Shown here: one piece after another, positions 24,800 to 31,918 of the stretch
How positions within the stretch are numbered: position 1 is the stretch's first letter
Layout of the letters: the number at the start of each line of letters is the position of its first letter
Origin: CATOSP01 sp965237775
Lineage (GTDB): Bacteria; Chloroflexota; Dehalococcoidia; Lucifugimonadales; UBA3495
Assembly: GCA_965237775.1 (NCBI GenBank)
Contig: OZ250155.1
Coordinates: 3,472,001-3,536,000, forward strand
Length of the DNA: 64,000 nt
Reading direction: 5' to 3'
Notes under the pieces: generated by a model
The model's input: only the letters and a program-made list of their open reading frames with translations
What the model was told of the DNA's origin: nothing
Databases searched by the model: none
Program-made: the position numbers and the translations under genes

Positions 24800-25706
24800 T
24801 CTCATCTTCGTCATCATGCGCGTGGCGCCGGGAGATGTGGCCAGCCTCATCGAAATCGGCGGCGCAGAAGGAGAGGAAGAGATAAATCAGGCCGCCCTGG
24901 ACAAGATCCGGGAGCGCTTGGGGCTCGACGCCCCTCTGCACATGCAGTTCCTCAACTGGATGTGGGACCTGAGCCACTTCGACCTGGACGAGTCCCTCTG
25001 GTCACGTCAGCCAGTCAAAGACCTGCTAATCCGCAGATTCCCACTAACCCTGCAGCTTTCCGGGATGGCTCTTGTGCTGTCATGGATCATCGCCGTGCCG
25101 GTGGGAATACTATCGGCGGTCAAACAGGATAGCCCCTTGGACTACATCCCCCGTTTCCTTAGCATCATAGGGCTAGCCACGCCCAATTTTTGGCTGGGGA
25201 TATTGATGCTCACCTATCTTGCCGCGTTCTTGGGCTGGGTGCCGGCCCTGACCTACCAGGCCCCCTGGCGCGCGCCGACGGAAAATTTCTCCCAGCTAAT
25301 GTTGCCCGCCAACGTGCTGGGGACTGCCCTGGCCGCGATCCAGACGCGCATGACCCGCGCCACCATGCTGGAAGTCCTGCGTGAAGACTACATCCGCACG
25401 GCCCGGGCCAAGGGATTTGGCAGCCGGGCGGTGTTGTGGCGTCATGCCCTGAAGAACGCCGCCATTCCGGTCCTGACCATTTCCGGGGGCCAGTTAAGCG
25501 GCCTCATCAGCGGTTCACTGGTAACCGAAGTGGTCTTCAATCTGCCCGGCCTGGGTCTGGCCACGGTCGACGCGGTCAGACTGCGGGACTACCCGGTAAT
25601 TCAAAACCTGGTGCTCTTCATCACCATAGTGCACATAGTCGTAAACCTGGGTGTGGACCTGCTTTACGCCTTCCTCGATCCCAGAATACGCTATTCGGAC
25701 TACTAA
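24800..25706 (+). pseudogene. Oligopeptide/dipeptide-type ABC permease (DppB/OppB-like), 5' end cut off by IS
   Basis: The frame entering from the IS reads LIFVIMRVAPGDVASLIEIG, the conserved end of the first membrane segment of DppB/OppB proteins, then SLWSRQPVKDLLIRRFP, TLQLSGMALVLSWIIAVPVG, QTRMTRATMLEVLREDYIRT (with the EAA-loop ARAKGFGSRAVLWRHALKNA) and LGVDLLYAFLDPRIRYSDY at the end. About 20 N-terminal residues, the native start and promoter are lost. It is open in frame with the transposase C-terminus (485-residue fusion from 24249) and could also start at ATG 24822. The second permease follows 30 bp downstream. The substrate-binding protein and ATPases are not present. Confidence 0.82.
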
Positions 25707-25736
25707 CCCATCACCTAACCCTCTTGGGGAGCGAGC

Positions 25737-26654
25737 ATGAACGTTAATCCCGGGACGCCGGCGACCGAACCGGTGTTGGTCCTCCCAGAAGCCCATTGGG
25801 TCCGGCGCATCCGCTGGACCCGCCGGTTCCTGGCAAACAAGCCCCTTGGGGCGGTTGGCGCGGCCATAGTCCTATTCATGTTCTTCCTCAGCGCTTTCGG
25901 ACCGTTCCTGACGCCCTACAACCCTATCGACATGGACTTTTTCGCGAAGTTGGAATCGCCCAACCGGTCTCACCCGCTGGGTACCGACCTGTACGGACGG
26001 GACGTGCTGAGCAACATCATCGGCGGGGCGAAGATATCCATTTACGTTGGGTTTGCCTCGGTCATCGCGGGCACCGGGTTGGGGGCAGTATGGGGACTAA
26101 CCAGCGGTTACACCGGGGGCAAGTATGACCTGTTCAGCCAGCGCCTCATCGACATTTTGCAGAGCATCCCGACCCTCGCGCTGGCGCTGGTCATCGTGGC
26201 GTCTCTGGGTTCCAGCCTGAACAACATCGTCATCGCCATAAGCATTGGCTTGATCGCCACATCTGCCCGGGTGGTGCGCTCTTCGGCCATAGTCATCCGC
26301 AACATGGATTACATTCTGGCCGCGGTCGCCATGGGGGCCAGTTGGCGGAGGATCGTGTTCAGCCACGTCATGCCAAACAGCTTCGCCCCATATCTGATCG
26401 TGGCGACCGCCGCGCTGGGCGGGGCGATTTTGCAGGAAGCGTCTCTGAGCTTCCTGGGCGTCGGCGTACCGCCACCACATCCGTCATGGGGCAGGATGCT
26501 GTCGGGTATAGGAAGGGACTACTTCCTAATCGCTCCGTGGATGTCCCTGGCTCCGGGACTGGCCATCGTCCTTGTGGTGTTGGCATTCAACCTGTTCGGG
26601 GACGCGCTGAGAGACATACTTGATCCGAGGCTAAGGGGAACAACCCGCCGGTAG
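25737..26654 (+). CDS. ABC transporter permease, DppC/OppC-like
   Basis: A 305-residue inner-membrane permease of the dipeptide/oligopeptide/nickel type. The N-terminal OppC_N segment (TRRFLANKPLGAVGAAIVLF) is followed by LESPNRSHPLGTDLYGRDVLSNIIGGAK, a family hallmark, then about five membrane segments with the EAA loop AAVAMGASWRRIVFSHVMPN and the terminal FNLFGDALRDILDPRLRG. It is intact but its partner DppB is truncated by the IS, so the transporter is probably non-functional unless a fusion or internal start works. GGGGAG precedes the start. Confidence 0.9.
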   Translation: MNVNPGTPATEPVLVLPEAHWVRRIRWTRRFLANKPLGAVGAAIVLFMFFLSAFGPFLTPYNPIDMDFFAKLESPNRSHPLGTDLYGRDVLSNIIGGAKISIYVGFASVIAGTGLGAVWGLTSGYTGGKYDLFSQRLIDILQSIPTLALALVIVASLGSSLNNIVIAISIGLIATSARVVRSSAIVIRNMDYILAAVAMGASWRRIVFSHVMPNSFAPYLIVATAALGGAILQEASLSFLGVGVPPPHPSWGRMLSGIGRDYFLIAPWMSLAPGLAIVLVVLAFNLFGDALRDILDPRLRGTTRR

Positions 26655-26673
26655 AGGCTGTAGGTTCTGGCCT

Positions 26674-27600
26674 TTAACGGACGAACTGGGGCAGGATCTC
26701 CGTTCCCATGATCTCAAGCTGTTCCATGGTCTCCTCGGCGGGACACAGTGGCCGGACCACGAACTTCTGGGCCCCAGCGTCTACGTAGCGGGAAATGGTC
26801 TGGCAGATCTGCTCCGTAGACCCAAGGGCGCTGTACTCCGTGAAATGGGCTCCGGGGCGGGCGCGGGTGATGTATCTCTCGGACTTGGCTTCGGCTTCTT
26901 CGGAAGTGGGAGCGACGTAGTAACCCAGCAAAACGCCGACGTGGTCGTCCTCGATTTCCCGGCCATGTTCTGCGGCGGTGCTGAACATGATTTCCCGGCC
27001 CTCAGTGATCTCCTCAGGTGTGGCGCTTGAGACGAGCCAACCATCACCCACCCGGCCCACTCGCCTGGCCGCGGCGGCGCTGCGGCCCCCGATCCATACC
27101 GGCGTGGAAGGCTCCAGGAATGGCTTGGGGGTAACCGTCACGTTATGACAACTGTAGAACATACCCTCATGGGTGACGTTCTCCTCCTCCCAGAGGCGGC
27201 GCATTAGTTGGATGGCTTCATCGGTACGGCGGCCCCGGTCTTCCTTGGAAACTCCGCAGGCCTCGTATTCCTCTGGCTCTTCCTGACCCAGGCCCACGGC
27301 CGGAAAAAAGCGCCCCTGGGAAAGATAGTCCAACGTAGCAATCTGTTTGGCCAGCACAACTGGATTTCTAAGCGGCATGGCCAGCACGCTCGTGCCGAAT
27401 TTCATCCGGTCAGAGTAGGCAGCCACCATGGAAAGGGCGATCATCGGCTCCAAGCTGAACCTGTCGCTAACGATTCTGTCACTGAGCCAGATGGAGTCGT
27501 AACCATGTTTGTCTCCAACCTCGACCAACTCGCGGAGAAATCCGGGGTCCCCGCCTCCCTGGCCGAATGCTCCGGGTACGTAGCCGATGGCGACGCTCAT
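26674..27600 (-). CDS. LLM-class flavin-dependent oxidoreductase
   Basis: A 308-residue luciferase-like (bacterial luciferase fold) oxidoreductase, probably using F420 or FMN. Seen: YDSIWLSDRIVSDRFSLEPM, MKFGTSVLAMPLRNPVVLAKQIATLDYLSQGRF, AVGLGQEEPEEYEACGV, VWIGGRSAAAARRVGRVGDGW. These features match the F420-dependent methylene-tetrahydromethanopterin reductase-related group abundant in SAR202-like Chloroflexota. AAGGAG precedes ATG 27600. Substrate unknown. It is convergent with the permease genes. Confidence 0.87.
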   Translation of the reverse strand: MSVAIGYVPGAFGQGGGDPGFLRELVEVGDKHGYDSIWLSDRIVSDRFSLEPMIALSMVAAYSDRMKFGTSVLAMPLRNPVVLAKQIATLDYLSQGRFFPAVGLGQEEPEEYEACGVSKEDRGRRTDEAIQLMRRLWEEENVTHEGMFYSCHNVTVTPKPFLEPSTPVWIGGRSAAAARRVGRVGDGWLVSSATPEEITEGREIMFSTAAEHGREIEDDHVGVLLGYYVAPTSEEAEAKSERYITRARPGAHFTEYSALGSTEQICQTISRYVDAGAQKFVVRPLCPAEETMEQLEIMGTEILPQFVR

Positions 27601-27691
27601 GGCTGCTCCTTCTAAACCGTAATAATTCTATTGGGCCTTCACGGGCATTATATAAGGAATCGTTCCCCCGCACTACTGGAGGGACGTAGCG

Positions 27692-28064
27692 GTAACTGTT
27701 CAGACTTGATGTGTCCTTCCTCCTCCCAGCCCGTCATTCCAGGCTTGACCCGGAATCCAGTAACCTTTACAACCAGCAACACTCACTATCATTGGCATTT
27801 CTGGATTCCCGCCTGCGGAGACCCTTGCGTAACCTTCCGCGACTCCCGCGAAAGCGAGAATCCAGAGTGTGCCCAGATACGGAGGACGCCCTCATCCTAA
27901 CCCTCTCCCGGAGTGAGAGGGGATTATTCAAAGGTCTCCCTTCCCGGGAATGACTGGTTGCGCGGGAATGACTGGTTGCGGCTGAGGAACATCGTTTGAG
28001 AATCATCATGGAGATGACCGATGTCGGATTTAGCCAATCCGCGTCATCGAGTCTGAACAGTTAC
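27692..28064 (+). mobile_element. MITE copy A (373 bp) with 8-bp target duplication
   Basis: Begins GTAACTGTTCAGACTTGATG and ends with its near-perfect inverted copy (CATCGAGTCTGAACAGTTAC). The flanks repeat ACGTAGCG at 27684-27691 and 28065-28072. No protein is encoded. Inside are palindromic blocks such as GTCATTCCAGGC/GACCCGGAATCC and TGGATTCCCGCC that are widely dispersed in bacteria. Copies at 30701 and 43213 share the whole sequence. This is the most diverged copy (CTGGTTGCG in place of CGGATTGCG). Confidence 0.9.
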
Positions 28065-28193
28065 ACGTAGCGGGCAGGGCCATTCGATGTTGCCACCTGG
28101 CCAATCGATCGCGGGAAAGACGGAGTGGCGGGAGGCCTCCCATCCTATGAGAGAAGGAACGTATCTCGGTGGAGTGAAGGTTCCTGTCCTAAC

Positions 28194-29135
28194 CTACCCG
28201 GCCAGTGGTCCCATACCAGCTTCGGCGCGGGCGTCGTTGATGTGCTCCAAGATGCGCACACTGAGAGGGGCCATTTCGTAGCCGATGTCGGCCAACATAC
28301 GGCTGTTGTCCACCAAATAGATGTGGGGGACCGCCTGGTCTCCGGTCGTGATCTGGGCGTCGGGTATGAAACTACGGACCTGGTCCGCCATGTCCTTGAT
28401 CGTTGCCAGGTGGCCGCCGCTGATATAGACCCGGTGGTCCAATTGGCCGCTCAAGGCAGCCCTGACGAAAATCTCGGCGGCGTCCTCGGCGTGGATCATC
28501 GGAGAGGGCTCATCCTGGTGAAAGGGCATGGAGATGGGCTGACCGATGGCAGGCAACGAGACCATCAGACCGCCGATCATCCCCGTCATACCCGTGACCC
28601 GGCCATGCCCGAACACCGTGCAAATGCGGATGCCCACACAATCCAGCCCGTAGCGTTCGTTGTATTTTTGGGCGGCGAAGTCGTTGGCGGCCTTGGTCAT
28701 CCCGTACACGTTGACCGGGGCCGCAAGATCGTCTTCGTTGACTGGCCGTTCCCCAAAGGTCTCCTGTACGCCGTAAGCGGCGATGGAGCTTGCGTAGACC
28801 ACCCGTTGCACGCCCGTCCAGCGGGCCACCTCGAATACGTTGTTGGCGCCCTGAATGTTGATCAACATTCCGAAATGAGGCCGGTCTTCAGTGTCGGGGG
28901 GCAATAGGGCCGCCATGTGGATGATGCGGTCGACTTTGTGGGTGTTTATCGCCTCCAGCAGGTGGGGAAACTGAGTGATGTCGCCCCGGTACACGCTGAT
29001 CCGGTCCAGGTAAGGGGTGAGGTTGGCCCGAGGCGGCGCGAGGTCGAAGCAAACGACCTCCTCGCCCCGCTCCACCAATTTCCGCACAATGCGATTTCCT
29101 ATGAAGCCGGTTCCGCCGGTGACCATAGTCGTCAT
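28194..29135 (-). CDS. NAD-dependent epimerase/dehydratase (SDR family)
   Basis: A 313-residue extended short-chain dehydrogenase. ATG 29135 (MTTMVTGGTGFIGNR) has GGGAGA 6 bp upstream; the 68 extra residues of the longer frame to 29339 lack family features. The Rossmann motif TGGTGFIG binds NAD(P), VVYASSIAAYG and YGMTKAANDF carry the Ser and YxxxK catalytic residues. Members act on nucleotide sugars or related carbonyls; no sugar genes are near, so the substrate is unknown. The gene lies just downstream of MITE A and diverges from the GuaB3 gene. Confidence 0.88.
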   Translation of the reverse strand: MTTMVTGGTGFIGNRIVRKLVERGEEVVCFDLAPPRANLTPYLDRISVYRGDITQFPHLLEAINTHKVDRIIHMAALLPPDTEDRPHFGMLINIQGANNVFEVARWTGVQRVVYASSIAAYGVQETFGERPVNEDDLAAPVNVYGMTKAANDFAAQKYNERYGLDCVGIRICTVFGHGRVTGMTGMIGGLMVSLPAIGQPISMPFHQDEPSPMIHAEDAAEIFVRAALSGQLDHRVYISGGHLATIKDMADQVRSFIPDAQITTGDQAVPHIYLVDNSRMLADIGYEMAPLSVRILEHINDARAEAGMGPLAG

Positions 29136-29385
29136 GGGACGTCTCCCTGGCAATGAATGGAGTTCCCGGAGACCGGCGAACCGCCGACGAACCGCCGACG
29201 AACGGCCCCTAGGTTCGCCCATAATACAAACGCCGCCAGCGCCATGCAATCCCCGACAACCTGAGACGTTTGACTCTTTCGTTACTGATTTGGCGCTCAG
29301 ATTCCGAGACTGAAGCAAGTCATGTTGACTTTCCTTCACCCTTCCTGATACGCTCTTTCGAAGTCATTTGCAGAGGTGTGCGGAG

Positions 29386-30522
29386 ATGGCTAAACGCCTG
29401 TTTAAGGAACTGGAGAGGGCTTACGGATTCGATGAAGTTGCGATAGTTCCCGGTCAGGTCACCATCAACCCAGACATGACCTCGACCAAGATGACCATCG
29501 GCCAACACAGCTTCGACATTCCTTTCCTGGCGTCGGCCATGGACGGAGCGGTATCCCCCCAGTTCGCGACTCTGATGCACCAGATGGGCGGTCTGGGAGT
29601 CCTGAATGCAGAGGGGCTTTACACCCGGTACGAAGACCCTTACTCGGTGCTGGAAGAGATAACATCCATGCCTCAGGCCGAGGCTACGGAGTACCTGCAA
29701 CAAGTCTACTCGGAGCCGATACAAGAACACCTCATCGGCGAAAGGGTGCAAGAGATAAGCAAGTCCGGCGCGATCTGCGCCGTCTCCTTCACACCCCAAA
29801 CCACCAAACGCATGTCTCCGATCGCCGTTGAAGCCGGAGCCGACATCGTGGTGGTCCAGTCCACAGTGACAACGGCTCGGCACATGTCCCGGAGCTACCG
29901 GGGCCTGATATTTTCCGAGCTGATAGAGGCGCTGAAGGTGCCGGTGGTGGTGGGCAACTGCGTCACCTACGAAGTGGCGCAAGAGTTGATGGAGACAGGG
30001 ATCGACGGTATCCTCGTGGGAGTCGGACCCGGCGCGGCCTGCACGACCAGAGAAGTGGTCGGAGTGGGAGTGCCCCAGGTCACCGCGACACTGGAATGCG
30101 CCGCAGCCCGTGAGGACTACTACCGGCGCACGGGACGGTACGTGACGGTGATCACTGACGGAGGACTTCGGACCGGGGGCGACATTTGTAAGGCCATCGT
30201 CAGCGGGGCCGACGGCGTGATGTTGGGCACACCCTTTGCCCAGGCCGAAGAGGCTCCCGGACGGGGGTTCAACTGGGGAATGGCCAATCCCCACCCGGAG
30301 CTTCCCAGGGGCACCAGGATCAGCGTCGGCACCAAGGGCAGCTTGAATCAGATCCTCTACGGCCCGACATCCATGACCGACGGGACCCAAAACTTCATGG
30401 GCGCTTTGCGAGTGGCCATGGGTATGTGCGGGGCGTACACCATCCGCGACCTGCACAAGGCCGACATGATCGTCGCGCCAGCCATCAAGACGGAAGGGAA
30501 GTTCTTCCAGATGGCGACGTAG
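29386..30522 (+). CDS. IMP dehydrogenase-like protein, GuaB3 type
   Basis: A 378-residue TIM barrel from ATG 29386 (MAKRLFKELERAYGFDEVAI, preceded by GCGGAG); the TTG at 29368 is not the family start. The IMPDH active-site loop GPGAACTTREVVGVGVPQVTA with Cys, and GGLRTGGDICKAIVSGADGVMLGTPFA for phosphate binding are present, but there are no CBS domains between. This is the GuaB3 form (GuaB family IMP dehydrogenase-related) found in actinobacteria, cyanobacteria and Chloroflexota; activity on IMP or GMP has been reported for some members. DAMDGAVSPQFATLMHQMGGLGVLNAEG-like text is visible early. A long opposite-strand ORF over it is a shadow. Confidence 0.88.
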   Translation: MAKRLFKELERAYGFDEVAIVPGQVTINPDMTSTKMTIGQHSFDIPFLASAMDGAVSPQFATLMHQMGGLGVLNAEGLYTRYEDPYSVLEEITSMPQAEATEYLQQVYSEPIQEHLIGERVQEISKSGAICAVSFTPQTTKRMSPIAVEAGADIVVVQSTVTTARHMSRSYRGLIFSELIEALKVPVVVGNCVTYEVAQELMETGIDGILVGVGPGAACTTREVVGVGVPQVTATLECAAAREDYYRRTGRYVTVITDGGLRTGGDICKAIVSGADGVMLGTPFAQAEEAPGRGFNWGMANPHPELPRGTRISVGTKGSLNQILYGPTSMTDGTQNFMGALRVAMGMCGAYTIRDLHKADMIVAPAIKTEGKFFQMAT

Positions 30523-30700
30523 GCGGGACTCGGCCCGCGTCAATCTTCCGGACCCGGGTCCGCACACCAGCAGCCCCATCCCCCGGCTTGAGAAAGAATG
30601 GGGTTCGCCCAGCCTTCGCTCCATTTTCTTAGGCTTCAGTTTCCGGACTTCCCGGCCGCCGCTGGCGGGGGAGGCTGTTCTTTCATTCATTCCCTTAGCC

Positions 30701-31065
30701 GTAACAGTTCAGACTTGATGTGTCCTTCCTACTCCAAGCTCGTCATTCCGGGCTTGACCCGGAATCCAGAAACCTTTGCAACCAGCGACCTTCACTATCA
30801 TTCATTGGCATTTCTGGATTCCCGCCTGCGGAGACCTTTGCGTAACCTTCCGCGACTCCCGGGAAAGCGAGAATCCAGAGTGCGCCCAGATACGGAGGAC
30901 GCCCTCACCCTCACCCTAACCCTCTCCCGGAGGGAGAGGGGATTATTCAAAGGTCTCCCTGCGCGGGAATGACGGATTGCGGGGGCAGGACATGATAAGA
31001 GGATTATCACAGAGATGACCGATGTGAGATTCAGCCAATCCGCCTCATCGAGTCTGAACAGTCAC
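30701..31065 (+). mobile_element. MITE copy B (365 bp) with 8-bp target duplication
   Basis: Left end GTAACAGTTCAGACTTGATG at 30701, right end CATCGAGTCTGAACAGTCAC at 31046-31065. The 8-bp CCTTAGCC repeats at 30693-30700 and 31066-31073. The interior matches copy C closely. It lies 81 bp before the UGSC selenoprotein gene, so it may affect its transcription. No coding capacity. Confidence 0.92.
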
Positions 31066-31146
31066 CCTTAGCCGGCGCACTCGACAATTCACGCCGCATA
31101 CACTAAGTTATAGGCAATCATCAACGACCTATGGGAGGACAGCATC

Positions 31147-31707
31147 ATGCCGGACTCAGGGGACACCATTCGTATCCTCGACCCCACCGCCGAGGATGTG
31201 CCCGAGGAAAAGGGTCTCAATCCCAACCTTCCCAGTCTTCGAGGCAAGGTAATCGGTCTCCTGGAGAACCGCAAATACCACGCCGATTCCTTCTTGGACG
31301 AACTCAAAGACGTTCTGGTCAACGATTACGGCGCGGACAGGGTCATCTACGCCCACAAGTTCAGCTACAGCGCGCCCTGCGCCACCGAGACGCTGGACAC
31401 GCTGTCCCAGGAGTGCGACGTGGTAATCCACGGCGTGGCGGATTGAGGGTCCTGCACGACGTGGGGTCTCCACGACTCAGTGATCACCGAGACAAAGGGA
31501 GTACCTTCCCTTAGCGTCATCACCAGCTCCTTCACGCGAGCCGCCCATGCGCGCACCTCCACCCTAGGTATGCCCGGCGCGCGAATCGTAGTGATTCCCA
31601 GCCCTCTTGCCACTCGCTCAGTTGCCGAGGTACGGCAGATGGCGCATGAATTCGCACCTGAAATCGTCGGGTTGCTGACCGAGTCCGGTAACGGGTCGGG
31701 GGATTAA
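31147..31707 (+). CDS. UGSC-family selenoprotein, UGA at codon 100
   Basis: ATG 31147 has GGGAGGA upstream. The frame reads MPDSGDTIRILDPTAEDV, SLRGKVIGLLENRKYHAD, DVVIHGVAD, TGA (31444-31446), GSCTTWGLHDSVITETKGVP, SVITSSFTRAAHARTSTLG and ends EIVGLLTESGNGSGD at TAA 31705. With the UGA read as Sec the motif is U-G-S-C, which names the UGSC (seleno)protein family, first recognised in marine metagenomes; a redox role through the Sec/Cys pair is assumed there. The ORF is 186 residues, and conserved sequence continues for 86 residues after the UGA, which a pseudogene would not need. A hairpin with a GGTCT loop follows the UGA by 18 nt. Gene callers would split it into two. It is separated from the probable partner at 34417 by a metallopeptidase gene. 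Confidence 0.88.
31444..31474 (+). promoter_or_regulatory. SECIS-like hairpin after the UGSC UGA
   Basis: CGTGG (31460-31464) pairs with CCACG (31470-31474) around the loop GGTCT; an outer CAC-GTG pairing extends it. The loop starts 18 nt after the UGA, within the window normal for bacterial SECIS elements (about 16-37 nt), and has the GGUCU also present in the E. coli fdhF element. SelB recognition is inferred. Confidence 0.75.
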
Positions 31708-31918
31708 GCGGACACTAACCTCGCACCAACCGAGACGCAGGTTGCCGTTTTTCTGCGTCCGGCCTCTCTGCGCTATGAACGGCGCAGTATGAATCGGAGA
31801 GTAGCGTAACGCTTGCAGCGTCCGACACGCACGTTACGCAGTCGGCTCAGTGACACGGCATTTATCGAGAATGCTGCATCTAGCTTCCCGTACAACCTAA
31901 GACAACGGCCTCCGACCG

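Noticed and set aside
28125..28907. A 260-codon plus-strand open frame antisense to the epimerase
   Set aside because: Shadow frame of the minus-strand SDR gene; low complexity antisense composition.
29320..30690. A 456-codon minus-strand open frame opposite the GuaB3 gene
   Set aside because: It is the reverse complement of a clearly conserved TIM-barrel gene, has no recognisable domains, and is His/Gly/Arg-rich as antisense GC-rich frames are.
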